63,678 bases of DNA from Clostridiales bacterium. Lineage in GTDB: Bacteria > Bacillota > Clostridia > Lachnospirales > Lachnospiraceae. The notes under the pieces are model-generated. The model was not told the DNA's origin. It did no database searches and saw only the letters and a list, made by a program, of their open reading frames with translations. How positions within the stretch are numbered: the stretch's first letter is position 1; every line of letters starts with the position of its first letter. A program made the translations under genes and the position numbers. The stretch is from NCBI GenBank assembly GCA_021202925.1, contig JAJQCD010000022.1, positions 1 through 63,678 on the forward strand, written 5' to 3'. Shown here piece by piece: positions 43,351 to 52,135 of this stretch.

Positions 43351-45255
43351 ATGGGCAGGGTGAATATGGTACAGCCGGATGGAACAATTCATGTTGGGTT
43401 ATTGAGAACAAAGGAAAAGAAAGAGGAGACCTGGCAACGACGCTTCAGGCGCCATGCCGATGAGCTTCGCTGGCTTTACATGGAACTGTATGGAAACGAT
43501 TCCATGTTTGCAGAGCTTTGTGAGGGAATGTGGCAGTTTTATAACGAGAGAAGAAAGACGCTGCGGCAGCGGGACGCAGTGCGTGAAGCGGATCCGGGCT
43601 GGTACCGGCAGAATGATATGCTGGGCATGCAGCTTTATATTGATAATTTTGCCGGGAATATGAAGGGTGTGGAAGCAAGGCTGGATTATATTGAGAAATG
43701 TAATGTCAATTATCTTCATCTGATGCCGTTTCTGGATACGGTGGAGGGGCGTTCGGATGGCGGCTACGCAGTGGCGGATTTCCGGAAGGTACAGCCAAAG
43801 CTTGGCAGTATGGATGATCTGGATGACCTGACGGCGGCCTGTCATGAGCGGGGAATCAACGTCTGCATGGATTTTGTCATGAATCACACCTCGGAGGATC
43901 ACGAGTGGGCGAAACGGGCCCGCGCAGGTGAAGGGGAATACATGAGCCGGTATTTTTTCTTTGACAATCCGTATATTCCGATGTTGTATGAGAAGACGGT
44001 GCCGCAGGTCTTTCCGACGACGGCGCCGGGAAATTTTACCTGGCTGCCGGATATGGGGCATTTTGTGATGACGACCTTTTATCCCTATCAGTGGGATCTG
44101 AATTATAAGAATCCGCGGGTCTTCAACGAGATGATGTACAATTTCCTGTATCTGACAAACCGGGGGATCGACATCATCCGCATTGACGCAGTCCCTTATA
44201 TCTGGAAGGAGCTGAATACCCAGTGCCGGAACCTGCCGCGTGTTCACACGATTGTCCGTATGATGCGTATGATCAGTGAGATTGTCTGTCCGGGCGTGCT
44301 GCTTCTGGGCGAGGTGGTGATGGAGCCGGAGAAGGTGGTTCCGTACTTTGGGACGCTGGAGAAGCCGGAGTGTCATATGCTTTACAATGTGACGACGATG
44401 GCGACAACCTGGCACACGGTGGCGACCCGGGACGTGAAGCTGCTGAAAAAACAGCTGGATACTGTCAATGCACTGCCGAAAAATTATGTGTTTCTCAATT
44501 ATCTGCGTTGTCATGACGACATTGGCTGGGGGCTGGATTATGCGGCATTGCGGGAAGACGGCATGGAGGAACGCGCGCATAAGGCGTACCTGAATGCCTA
44601 TTTTCAGGGGTACGAGGGAGCAAGCAACAGCCGTGGGGAACTTTACAATGCGGATCCGGTGACGGGCGACGCGAGGTTCTGCGCAACGACGGCATCCATG
44701 TGCGGGATCGAAAAAGCTGGGTTTGAAGCGGATGAGGCGGCGATGGAGCGGGCGATCCGCTTTGATGTAACGCTGCACGCTTATATGTTTATGCAGTCTG
44801 GTATTCCGATTCTTTACAGTGGCGATGAGATCGGGCAGGTGAACGATTATACCTACCGGGATGATCCGGTGAAGGCGGAGGATTCGCGTTTTATTCACCG
44901 GGGGAGGATGAGATGGGATCTGGCGGCAAATACAGAGCAGCCGGGAACGGTGGAGGAGCGGCTGTTTCACAGTCTGGATCGGTTGGAGAAAATCCGTCGT
45001 GGAGAGAAGGCGTTCGTCTCTTACGCGGATGCCTGGACGCTGGATACCTGGGATTCGGCAGTGCTGGCGATCGGATGGTATTACGATGACGAGAAGATCA
45101 TCGGCCTGTTCAATTTCAGTGGGGACGACCGGACTGCCTGGATCAATGAGCAGGACGGTTTGTATACCGATCTGATTTCCGGGGAGAGGCTTAAGGCGAG
45201 CGGAGTCGGCGTCCCGGCGTATGGGTTCCGGTATCTGAAGATAAGCTTTTCATAA
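43351..45255 (+). CDS. Amylosucrase-like GH13 enzyme
   Basis: About 634 residues from ATG 43351; GTG 43342 and ATG 43366 are alternatives. The N-terminal helical domain (WQRRFRRHADELRWLYMELYGND) and the (beta/alpha)8 barrel follow the GH13_4 amylosucrase/sucrose hydrolase pattern. Catalytic residues: nucleophile Asp in GIDIIRIDAVPYIW, acid/base Glu in LLLGEVVMEP, transition-state Asp in YLRCHDDIGW; GRSDGGYAVADFR and DFVMNHTS are conserved. It likely acts on sucrose or a related alpha-glucoside in the cytoplasm, transferring or hydrolysing glucosyl units. No signal peptide. A cre-like operator and a LacI-family gene downstream indicate sugar control. Confidence 0.88.
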   Translation: MGRVNMVQPDGTIHVGLLRTKEKKEETWQRRFRRHADELRWLYMELYGNDSMFAELCEGMWQFYNERRKTLRQRDAVREADPGWYRQNDMLGMQLYIDNFAGNMKGVEARLDYIEKCNVNYLHLMPFLDTVEGRSDGGYAVADFRKVQPKLGSMDDLDDLTAACHERGINVCMDFVMNHTSEDHEWAKRARAGEGEYMSRYFFFDNPYIPMLYEKTVPQVFPTTAPGNFTWLPDMGHFVMTTFYPYQWDLNYKNPRVFNEMMYNFLYLTNRGIDIIRIDAVPYIWKELNTQCRNLPRVHTIVRMMRMISEIVCPGVLLLGEVVMEPEKVVPYFGTLEKPECHMLYNVTTMATTWHTVATRDVKLLKKQLDTVNALPKNYVFLNYLRCHDDIGWGLDYAALREDGMEERAHKAYLNAYFQGYEGASNSRGELYNADPVTGDARFCATTASMCGIEKAGFEADEAAMERAIRFDVTLHAYMFMQSGIPILYSGDEIGQVNDYTYRDDPVKAEDSRFIHRGRMRWDLAANTEQPGTVEERLFHSLDRLEKIRRGEKAFVSYADAWTLDTWDSAVLAIGWYYDDEKIIGLFNFSGDDRTAWINEQDGLYTDLISGERLKASGVGVPAYGFRYLKISFS

Positions 45256-45291
45256 AAGAAGCATGGCTGGTAACAGCGGCGAATCAGTTTC

Positions 45292-45320
45292 TTGCGTGGC
45301 GGCCGATTCCTTTGTATAAT
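45292..45320 (+). promoter_or_regulatory. Promoter of the LacI-family regulator gene
   Basis: TTGCGT (45292-45297), 17-base spacer, TATAAT (45315-45320), upstream of the ATG at 45412. Confidence 0.72.
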
Positions 45321-45411
45321 AAAGGCAATGACTGGCATCGATATCATCTGCGGGAACAGGGTATGAATCTCGTGGAAGCGACGATCGCCGGAAGAACGGG
45401 AGGGGCAGCGC

Positions 45412-46416
45412 ATGAATATAGCAGAGATTGCGAAGCTGGCGGGGGTATCGAGTGCCGCAGTTTCACGCTATTTTAACAATGGCTACATTTCAGCGGAAAA
45501 GAAGGAAGCGATCCGTAAGGTCGTGGAGCAGACCGGCTACCGGCCGTCTGTCCAGGCACAGACGCTGCGGACAAAACGAACCAGGATGATTGGCGTGATC
45601 GTACCAAAGATTGCTTCAGTCTCGATTGCGCGGGTCGTTGAGGGTATCCTGTCCGTACTGAACTCCAGCGATTACCAGATGCTTCTTGCGGTTACGGAGA
45701 ACAATCCACAAAAGGAACTGGAATATCTGAGCGCGTTCAGCGACAAGCAGGTAGATGGTGTGATCCTCGTAGCGACGATTCTGACGGCGAAGCATAAGCG
45801 GTTTCTGAAAAAACCGCTTGTACCGGTCGTGGTGGTCGGGCAGGAGATGTCCGGATGCTGCTGCGTCTATCATGACGATTATCACGCAGCCTATGATCTG
45901 ACCAGGTATGTGTTGGATACCGGAAGACGAAAACCGGGATATATCGGTGTGATGCGGGAGGATCAGGCGGTTGGAACGGAGCGTTTGCGCGCGTATCAGG
46001 ACGCCGTGCGGGATGCGGGGTGCGAAGAACGGGCAGACCGCTTTGTGATCGCAGATTTCACCTGGCAGTCCGGCTATGAGAAGGCCGCCGCACTGTTATC
46101 ATTATGTGGCGAACTGGATGCGGTGATCTGTGCGACAGACAGCATTGCGGCCGGTGCGATGAAGTACCTGCGCGATCATGGATACCGGATTCCGGAACAG
46201 ATTCTGCTTGCCGGGATGGGAGATTCAGAGGTGGGACGACTGGCCGATCCGCCGCTTGTGACCGTTCATTTTGCGTATGAGAAAAGCGGGGAACTTGCAG
46301 CCGGAATGCTGCTTCGCGCGATTGGGGCGGAGTCGGCCGAGGTGCAGGGCGTGAGGCTGGGATATGAGCTGATCGGACGGGAAAGGCAGGGGATTTCGGC
46401 TGCTTCTGTGCGGTAG
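45412..46416 (+). CDS. LacI/GalR-family transcriptional regulator
   Basis: A 334-residue protein. N-terminal helix-turn-helix (IAEIAKLAGVSSAAVSRYFNNG) with hinge helix, then a periplasmic-binding-like effector domain (MIGVIVPKIASVSIARVVEGI, DGVILVAT, DAVICATDSIAAGAMKYL). It resembles sucrose-type repressors. GGGAGGGGC precedes the ATG. Its own promoter lies between it and the amylosucrase gene, which it probably controls through the operator at 43309-43322; effector unknown. Confidence 0.92.
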   Translation: MNIAEIAKLAGVSSAAVSRYFNNGYISAEKKEAIRKVVEQTGYRPSVQAQTLRTKRTRMIGVIVPKIASVSIARVVEGILSVLNSSDYQMLLAVTENNPQKELEYLSAFSDKQVDGVILVATILTAKHKRFLKKPLVPVVVVGQEMSGCCCVYHDDYHAAYDLTRYVLDTGRRKPGYIGVMREDQAVGTERLRAYQDAVRDAGCEERADRFVIADFTWQSGYEKAAALLSLCGELDAVICATDSIAAGAMKYLRDHGYRIPEQILLAGMGDSEVGRLADPPLVTVHFAYEKSGELAAGMLLRAIGAESAEVQGVRLGYELIGRERQGISAASVR

Positions 46417-46425
46417 AGCAGAGAA

Positions 46426-46454
46426 TTGACAGAAAACGGCATATTTGCTATCAT
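46426..46454 (+). promoter_or_regulatory. Promoter of the YitT-family gene
   Basis: TTGACA (46426-46431), 17-base spacer, TATCAT (46449-46454). Confidence 0.82.
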
Positions 46455-46496
46455 GGATCGGACGGTTCATTTCATGATTTTGGTGAGGAGGACAGT

Positions 46497-47348
46497 ATGA
46501 ACAGAAGATCGGTGATGCGTGATTATGTGTGTATTGTGATCGGCGCCAGTCTGATGGGATTTGCCATCAAGAATATTTATGATCCGGTGGGACTCGTGAC
46601 AGGAGGGTTCTCAGGCGTTTCGATCATTGTGAAAAGTCAGCTGGGAATCGAGCTGTGGGTGACCAATACGGTGCTGAATATTCCGCTGTTTCTGGCTTCG
46701 TTCTGGATGAAGGGGTGGCGTTTTATCAAGCGGACACTGGTGGCGACGGTGATGCTGTCCGCATCTTTATATCTGATTCCGGAGATTCCTGTTGTGACAG
46801 ACGATTTGCTGCTGGCGGCGCTGTTTGGCGGAATGATCAGTGGCGCAGGTGCAGGCCTGGTCTTTGTCAGTCAGGCGACGACCGGGGGAACCGATATGCT
46901 GGCAGCGCTGATGCAGCGGATATTCCGGCAGTACAGTCTGGTGCAGATCATGCAGGTGCTGGATGCGTTGATTGTGCTGGTTGGCGCAGGTATCTTCGGA
47001 ATTCGCTACGCGCTTTATGCTTTGATTGCGATTTTTGCGGTCACGAAGGTTTCCGACGGCCTGATCGAGGGCATGAGATTTTCCAAGGCAGCGTTTGTGA
47101 TTTCGGAGAAAAGCGAGGAGATTGCGCAGGCGATTCTCTTCGATATGGATCGGGGTGTGACGGGGCTTGACGCGACCGGTATGTATACTGGAACAGCCAA
47201 AAATGTTCTGTTGTGTGTTGTTTCCAAGAAGGAGATTGTGGCGTTAAAGGAACTGATTGCGGCCAGGGATCCGCGGGCGTTTGTAATTGTTACAGACGTC
47301 AGAGAGGTTCTGGGAGAAGGGTTCATTGAAGGGATGGAACTGGCTTAG
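46497..47348 (+). CDS. YitT family membrane protein (DUF161/DUF2179)
   Basis: A 283-residue protein with five or six membrane segments and two YitT/DUF161-type repeats (GASLMGFAIKNIYDP, TGGFSGVSIIV), then a soluble C-terminal DUF2179 domain (GVTGLDATGMYTGTAKNVLLCVV). GAGGAGGAC lies just upstream of the ATG. The family is common in Firmicutes; a transport role is suspected but unproven. Confidence 0.93.
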   Translation: MNRRSVMRDYVCIVIGASLMGFAIKNIYDPVGLVTGGFSGVSIIVKSQLGIELWVTNTVLNIPLFLASFWMKGWRFIKRTLVATVMLSASLYLIPEIPVVTDDLLLAALFGGMISGAGAGLVFVSQATTGGTDMLAALMQRIFRQYSLVQIMQVLDALIVLVGAGIFGIRYALYALIAIFAVTKVSDGLIEGMRFSKAAFVISEKSEEIAQAILFDMDRGVTGLDATGMYTGTAKNVLLCVVSKKEIVALKELIAARDPRAFVIVTDVREVLGEGFIEGMELA

Positions 47349-47401
47349 CGCGATTGCCTGCGTGGAACGGAATAGAAACCAGTGGGAATGGAGAGGAACC
47401 A

Positions 47402-48082
47402 ATGAAGATAATCGCTCATGTACGGACGGGATTTCCGGAGAAATTCGGCATTCCCAGACAGAGCGGTCTGGTGGAGGCTGCGAGGGGAAGGGTGATCTTC
47501 GTGCCGGAGTACCGGAGCGTGGAGGCTGTGCGGGGACTGGACGAGTTTTCCCACATCTGGCTGTTGTGGCAGTTCTCTGTTTCGCATCGGGACAACTGGA
47601 CGGCGACGGTGCGCCCGCCCAGGCTGGGAGGAAAGAAGCGGGTCGGCGTCTTTGCGAGCCGTTCGCCGTTTCGGCCGAATGACATTGGCCTGTCCTGTGT
47701 GCGACTGGAACGGGTGGAGTACGATGACGCGCTGGGACCGGTTTTGTGTGTGGCAGGTGTGGATTTGCTTGACGGGACGCCGGTTTACGATATTAAGCCG
47801 TATATTCCGCTTACGGACTGTCGTCCGGAGGCGACAGAAGGATATACGGAAGAGACGAAGCAGCATGAACTGAACGTGATTTTCCCGGAAGATTTGCTGC
47901 GGATTTATCCGGAGAGTGAGCGGGAAGCGGCAGTGGGGATTCTGGCGCAGGATCCGCGCCCGGCCTATGTGATGGATCCGGAACGGACGTATGGAGTCTC
48001 TTATGCGGGATTCGATATCAAATTTCGCGTAGAAGAAGATGTGCTGACGGTGTGTGATGTGATTCCGTTGGCAGAAAGATGA
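47402..48082 (+). CDS. trmO: tRNA (N6-threonylcarbamoyladenosine 37-N6)-methyltransferase TrmO / TsaA-like protein
   Basis: A 226-residue protein: an N-terminal beta-barrel UPF0066/TrmO domain with IGIPRQSGL-type start (FGIPRQSGLVEAARGRVIF), EFSHIWLLWQFS, and the SAM-binding VGVFASRSPFRPNDIGLS, followed by YDIKPYIP and a C-terminal small domain as in YaeB. It methylates t6A37 of threonine tRNA using S-adenosylmethionine. GGAGAGGAACC precedes the ATG. It converges on a DNA glycosylase gene. Confidence 0.92.
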   Translation: MKIIAHVRTGFPEKFGIPRQSGLVEAARGRVIFVPEYRSVEAVRGLDEFSHIWLLWQFSVSHRDNWTATVRPPRLGGKKRVGVFASRSPFRPNDIGLSCVRLERVEYDDALGPVLCVAGVDLLDGTPVYDIKPYIPLTDCRPEATEGYTEETKQHELNVIFPEDLLRIYPESEREAAVGILAQDPRPAYVMDPERTYGVSYAGFDIKFRVEEDVLTVCDVIPLAER

Positions 48083-48095
48083 CGGAAGACAATAG

Positions 48096-48151
48096 GAAAG
48101 ACGGTTTTTCCGAGCGAATGTGTGCGATCCGCTCAGGAAAGGCCGTCTTTC
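48096..48151. terminator. Long hairpin between convergent trmO and DNA glycosylase genes
   Basis: GAAAGACGG (48096-48104) pairs with CCGTCTTTC (48143-48151), extended by inner TTTCC/GGAAA and GAGCG/CGCTC pairing. It covers the last codons of the minus-strand gene and probably serves both genes. Confidence 0.6.
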
Positions 48152-48666
48152 TTCGTATGGCAGGTATCCGTCAGCAGAGGCGTCAGGTATGCTCCCCACT
48201 CGGCGATGAGCCGTTCCAGGCTGAAGGCGGCGTTGGCCGGGCTCGTCGAGGGGCAGCGGATTGCGGTACGTCCGGTCTGTTTTTCACAATAACGGTGATA
48301 AAGATTCCATGCGGTGGCGCCGTTGACCAGGATGGTCTGAATCCGGGCAGCCTGAAGAATGCGTCCGATGTCATTTGGAACTGCATGCCGGATGGAACAG
48401 TCGCTGGCACCGGTGATGTCGCAGCTTTCGATTACATCCCACAGTGCAATGTGATGGCGGGTAAGCAGGCTTTTTTTATCCTCGATGGAACCGGGAACGG
48501 GTTCATTCAGAAGGTGCGCCAGCAATTTCCAGAAACGGTTCTGCGGATGCCCATAGTAGAAATTGACCTCTCGCGATTTGGGCGAGGGAAAGCTTCCGAG
48601 AATCAGGATTCGGGAGGACTCGTCGTAAAAGGGTTCAAAGGTGTGGGTCAGGTGTTCGTATGGCAT
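48133..48666 (-). CDS. DNA-deoxyinosine glycosylase (uracil-DNA glycosylase superfamily)
   Basis: A 177-residue protein with the N-terminal ILILGSFPSPKSREVNFYYGHPQNRFWKLL, which corresponds to the GSFPS/FYGHPQNRFW motif of the hypoxanthine-DNA glycosylase branch. ALWDVIESCDITGASD and a C-terminal CPSTSPANA segment follow. It removes deaminated bases (hypoxanthine, possibly uracil) in base excision repair. GGAAAAAGC precedes the ATG. It is co-directional with, and follows, the zinc ABC operon by 28 bases, so may share its transcript. Confidence 0.88.
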   Translation of the reverse strand: MPYEHLTHTFEPFYDESSRILILGSFPSPKSREVNFYYGHPQNRFWKLLAHLLNEPVPGSIEDKKSLLTRHHIALWDVIESCDITGASDCSIRHAVPNDIGRILQAARIQTILVNGATAWNLYHRYCEKQTGRTAIRCPSTSPANAAFSLERLIAEWGAYLTPLLTDTCHTKKDGLS

Positions 48667-48694
48667 GTTGCTTTTTCCTTTCTGCTGTTCTCGT

Positions 48695-49501
48695 TCAGTC
48701 TGCGAGTCCCAGGAATTTCTTCACTGTCAGGATTACCACCAGCAGAATCACACCGACCAGAACGATGGTTCCGCCGGGTTTTAAGTCGAGGTAATAGGCA
48801 GAGAAGAGACCAATGATCATGAAGGCGACGTCAAAGACAACCGCATACAGAATGGTCTGACGGTAGCTTTTTCCGAGTTGCATCGCACAGGCAACGGGAA
48901 TCACCATCATGGAGGAGACGATCAGTGCGCCGACGGTTCGCGCAGCGACAGCAACCGTGATTGCGGTCATAATCGTGAAAAGGAAATTGACTGCTCCGAC
49001 CGGAACTCCGGCAAGCCTGGCGCTTCTTTCATCGAGCGCCAGAAAGAAAAGCTCTTTGTAGAGCAGCAGGAACATCAGCAATACTGCCAGGCTGATACCG
49101 GCCACCAGATACATTTCCAGATCGCTGATCGCAACAATGCTTCCGAAGAGAAAGCTGTTGAAGTTCGCGGAGCTTTTCACAAAGCCGGAGAGTACACCGG
49201 CGAGTCCTACGCCTGCGGACATCATGATGGCAATGGACATTTCCGAGTAACGGGGAAGCTTGCACCGGATCGCCTCGATGCCCAGAGAGGCAAGGATACA
49301 GGCGGCGACCGCACCGGCTACCGGATTGATGCCGAGAATCAGACCCAGCGCGACGCCTGCCAGAGATGCATGGGAGAGCGCGTCTCCGATCATGGACAGG
49401 CGTTTGAGGACGATGACGATTCCGATGCAGGGGATGATCATCGCCAGCAGAATGCCGACGATGAAGGCACGCTGCATAAACGCATATTCAAAGATTTCCA
49501 A
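48695..49501 (-). CDS. znuB: Zinc/manganese ABC transporter permease
   Basis: AAGGAGG nine bases before TTG 49501 fixes the start (MEIFEYAFMQRAFIVGILLAM), 268 residues. The frame continues upstream only because it overlaps znuC. About eight helices with the ABC-3 family core MIGDALSHASLAGVALGLILG and a C-terminal RTVGALIVSSMMVIPVACA. It forms the channel for Zn(II) (or Mn) uptake with ZnuC and ZnuA. Last znu gene of the zur-znuACB transcript. Confidence 0.93.
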   Translation of the reverse strand: MEIFEYAFMQRAFIVGILLAMIIPCIGIVIVLKRLSMIGDALSHASLAGVALGLILGINPVAGAVAACILASLGIEAIRCKLPRYSEMSIAIMMSAGVGLAGVLSGFVKSSANFNSFLFGSIVAISDLEMYLVAGISLAVLLMFLLLYKELFFLALDERSARLAGVPVGAVNFLFTIMTAITVAVAARTVGALIVSSMMVIPVACAMQLGKSYRQTILYAVVFDVAFMIIGLFSAYYLDLKPGGTIVLVGVILLVVILTVKKFLGLAD

Positions 49502-50342
49502 GGGGTGCTTCCTCCTTTTCGGGATTCGTGGCGCGTGCCGGGGTTTCAGAGGATTCGGCTTTGCCGGATTTCCTGTGGGTCGACGAGTCTGCCGGGACAG
49601 ATGGCTGTCGTGAAAAACGATTGCCGGTGAATGCCGTGTGACCGGCCGGAGCAATTTTCTTTTTCTTCGGATTGACGTATCGGGCAACGCCGTCGTCCAG
49701 CAGCCAGATATCGTCCACCATGCCGGAGAGCCGCCGCCGGTCGTGTGTGACCATCAGGATTGTCATGCCGCGTTTCTGGTTCAGGGAAGTCAGCAGACGG
49801 TAAAATTCTTCGGTGTTTTTTTCGTCGATACCGGAAGTCGGCTCGTCGAGAAGCAAAAGCCCGGGCTGGCTGACCAGTGCGCGGGCAAGCAGGATGCGTT
49901 GCTGCTGGCCGCCGGAGAGGTTGCCGATCAGGCGGTTTTCGTAGTCTTCCATGCCGACTTCGCGGAGCGCCTGGCGAACCTGTTCTTTCTCCTTTTTTCC
50001 CGGAAAACGGAAACGGCCGATCTGTGAGTAAAGATTGGCGGCAACGATTTCTTCGCAGGAGGCCGGGAAATCCCGCCAGGCAGCCATGCCGTTCTGCGGC
50101 ACATAACTGATCTGGTTCCAGCGCCGGAAGGTGCGGATATCCTCATCCATCAGACGGATTTCGCCATTGTCGCGGCCAAGCGGCAGTTCGCCCAAAATCA
50201 GTCGCATCAGAGTACTTTTGCCGGCACCGTTATCGCCGATCAGGGCAGCGAAGCGTCCCTGGCGGATGTTGCATGTGACGTTCTCCAGAACCTGCGTATT
50301 CCCGTAGGAAAAATGAAGTCCGTCAATTGATATCATGTCCAA
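49488..50342 (-). CDS. znuC: Zinc/manganese ABC transporter ATP-binding protein
   Basis: About 284 residues, start TTG 50342 (AGGTG eight bases upstream) or ATG 50336. Walker A GDNGAGKSTL, signature LSGGQQQRILLARAL, Walker B LLLLDEPTSGID, H-loop VTHDRRR are all intact. The last 60 residues (APAGHTAFTGNRF...) form a low-complexity basic/Ser/Pro extension not typical of the family. Overlaps znuB by 14 bases; 13 bases separate it from znuA. Confidence 0.93.
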   Translation of the reverse strand: MDMISIDGLHFSYGNTQVLENVTCNIRQGRFAALIGDNGAGKSTLMRLILGELPLGRDNGEIRLMDEDIRTFRRWNQISYVPQNGMAAWRDFPASCEEIVAANLYSQIGRFRFPGKKEKEQVRQALREVGMEDYENRLIGNLSGGQQQRILLARALVSQPGLLLLDEPTSGIDEKNTEEFYRLLTSLNQKRGMTILMVTHDRRRLSGMVDDIWLLDDGVARYVNPKKKKIAPAGHTAFTGNRFSRQPSVPADSSTHRKSGKAESSETPARATNPEKEEAPLGNL

Positions 50343-50355
50343 AGTCGTATCACCT

Positions 50356-51363
50356 CTATTTTAATGCTTCCGTGAGGGCGGCAAGGTTGTCCTTCATAAT
50401 GGAGAAGTAATCCTTCCCGGCGCGTTGTTCTTCATCGGTAATACCCTCAAGCGGGTTTAAGACCAGTGTTTCGACGCCGGTTTCGGCGGCTATGGTTTCT
50501 GCTGTCTTTGAGGAACCGAGTTCCTCGAAAAAGATGGCAGACACATTATTGTCGCGCACGAAATCAATGATTTCCGCCATCCTTGCCGGGCCTGGTTCCG
50601 AGTCCGGCGAGAGTCCGTCGATGGCAATCTGATTGAGGCCATACGCGTCGCACAGATAGCCGAAGGCTTCGTGGGAGACCACAATGTCCTTCCTGGAAAG
50701 GGGCGTGAGTGTGTCGGAAAACAGATGATCTAACTCGTCAAATTGCCCGGCATAGAGCGCATAATTGGCGTCATAATACGCTTTGTTGTCCGGATCTGCC
50801 TCGATATAGGCATTACGGATATGCTCCAGTTCGAGCTTTGCGTACCGTGGATTCAGCCATACATGAGGGTCCTGGGATCCCGTTTCATCGGTGCCACCGG
50901 TGCGCAACGGAATCCCGTCTGACGCCTCCAGAATGACCAGGTTCGGATTGGTCAGGGTGCCAAGGACGCTGTCGATCCAGTGTTCCAGCCCCGCACCATG
51001 ATAGAGGAACAGGTCGGCATTCTCCAGGGCGGCGATATCACTTGCCGAAGGCTCCCAGTCGTGTGGTTCGGTTCCGGAAGGAACCATGCAGAGTACGTTG
51101 GCTTTGTCGCCGCCGATTTTTACGGCGAAATCATACATGGGATAAAAGCTTGCCACGACGCGCAGCCGGGCGGCTTCTTCGGATGAATCGGCAGTTTCTA
51201 TCTCGATGGACTTGTCAGAATGGATATCTGTGTTCGTGGAGCCCGAACAGGCTGTAAGAAACAGGAGCGAACAGACAACCGTCAGAATCCGGATCACGTG
51301 GGAAACCATGCTTCTTTGCTGCCGCTTCTGGCGATTGTTCTGAGCGAATGTTGAGTGTGTCAT
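50356..51363 (-). CDS. znuA: Zinc-binding ABC transporter lipoprotein
   Basis: A 335-residue cluster A-1 solute-binding protein. A basic N-terminus and hydrophobic stretch end in the lipobox LTAC. Metal ligands are in PSGTEPHDWEP (His), GAGLEHW (His), VVSHEAFGY (His) and a late Glu/Asp. The His-rich loop of many ZnuA proteins is absent, so Mn or Zn are both possible; the upstream Zur-like gene favours zinc. AAAGGA lies about 12 bases before the ATG. Second gene after zur. Confidence 0.92.
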   Translation of the reverse strand: MTHSTFAQNNRQKRQQRSMVSHVIRILTVVCSLLFLTACSGSTNTDIHSDKSIEIETADSSEEAARLRVVASFYPMYDFAVKIGGDKANVLCMVPSGTEPHDWEPSASDIAALENADLFLYHGAGLEHWIDSVLGTLTNPNLVILEASDGIPLRTGGTDETGSQDPHVWLNPRYAKLELEHIRNAYIEADPDNKAYYDANYALYAGQFDELDHLFSDTLTPLSRKDIVVSHEAFGYLCDAYGLNQIAIDGLSPDSEPGPARMAEIIDFVRDNNVSAIFFEELGSSKTAETIAAETGVETLVLNPLEGITDEEQRAGKDYFSIMKDNLAALTEALK

Positions 51364-51381
51364 AAGGGACTATCCTTTCTT

Positions 51382-51912
51382 TTAAACTCGGGGGAGTCGC
51401 GCATCCGTTGCGGCTCGGGAATGTGCTGTTTCATGGTTACAACAGGGGCAGGATGCGGGCGACGCCTCTTTTATGGCGGTCCGGAATCCAGGGGTGTCCC
51501 TGGCAGTGGTTTCCCGGCATTCGTCGCAGTATCCATAGAGAATCAGGTACTGGCCGGCCAGGGAGAATCCATGCGCGGCACGAATATGAGCGGCAAAGCT
51601 GTCCAGCATGTCGCATTTGAGCGGGAGAACATGACCGCAATTCAGACAGACCAGTTTTCCCGGTTCGCTGTGGCTTTCCTCTCCCAGATAGCGGTATTGA
51701 GCTTTGGAGCCATTCACAGAAGGGATCTTGATCACCAGTCCGTCCTGGGTCAGTCGGTCGAGTGCGCGGTAGACGGTCGTCTGCCCGACCTGCAGTCCCT
51801 GCCCGTGAAGATAATCGATCAGCTGTTCTACTGTCAGGAACGCATCCTGCATTTTCAGTCCGTCCAGAATCAGCTGTTGCTGTTTTGTACGGTATCTGCC
51901 ACGTTCTGCCAT
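51382..51912 (-). CDS. zur: Fur-family metal-responsive repressor, probably Zur
   Basis: GGGAGGGA before ATG 51912 (MAERGRYRTKQQQLIL) gives 176 residues. Winged helix with VGQTTVYRALDRLTQDGLVIK, then CLNCGHVLPL and YGYCDECRE zinc-site cysteines. An extra C-terminal SCPCCNHE adds more Cys/His and is unusual. First gene of the zur-znuACB unit, whose promoter carries an inverted-repeat operator, so it should repress itself and the transporter when zinc is ample. Confidence 0.9.
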   Translation of the reverse strand: MAERGRYRTKQQQLILDGLKMQDAFLTVEQLIDYLHGQGLQVGQTTVYRALDRLTQDGLVIKIPSVNGSKAQYRYLGEESHSEPGKLVCLNCGHVLPLKCDMLDSFAAHIRAAHGFSLAGQYLILYGYCDECRETTARDTPGFRTAIKEASPASCPCCNHETAHSRAATDARLPRV

Positions 51913-51937
51913 GAAAGTATTCCCTCCCATCACAAAA

Positions 51938-51958
51938 TGAAAATCGTTTTCGTTTTCA
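51938..51958. promoter_or_regulatory. Probable Zur operator
   Basis: TGAAAA (51938-51943) and TTTTCA (51953-51958) form an inverted repeat around a nine-base centre. It lies directly downstream of the -10 box of the zur-znuACB promoter, overlapping the transcription start. It is not the Bacillus Zur consensus; assignment rests on symmetry and position. Confidence 0.65.
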
Positions 51959-51959
51959 T

Positions 51960-51988
51960 ATTATAGGCAGGCACCATGCCTTTGTCAA
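51960..51988 (-). promoter_or_regulatory. Promoter of zur-znuACB
   Basis: Perfect minus-strand TTGACA (51983-51988), 17-base spacer, TATAAT (51960-51965). Confidence 0.92.
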
Positions 51989-52135
51989 GCGTTTTGTCGG
52001 AATCTCCGGCAGCTGTTCCGGAATATTTTTTAATCCAAACCTTACATTTCCGTGCGCACAGATTTAACATTTTCACCCTATATTGGCAGTGTTGAGTCAA
52101 ACTCTATTTTCAAAAAAGGGAAAGAGGAATAAGAA

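Noticed and set aside
52000-52135. Pho box upstream of the secreted phosphatase
   Set aside because: TTAACA and TTCACC-like words are present but the required 11-base spacing of repeats is not, so no site was listed.
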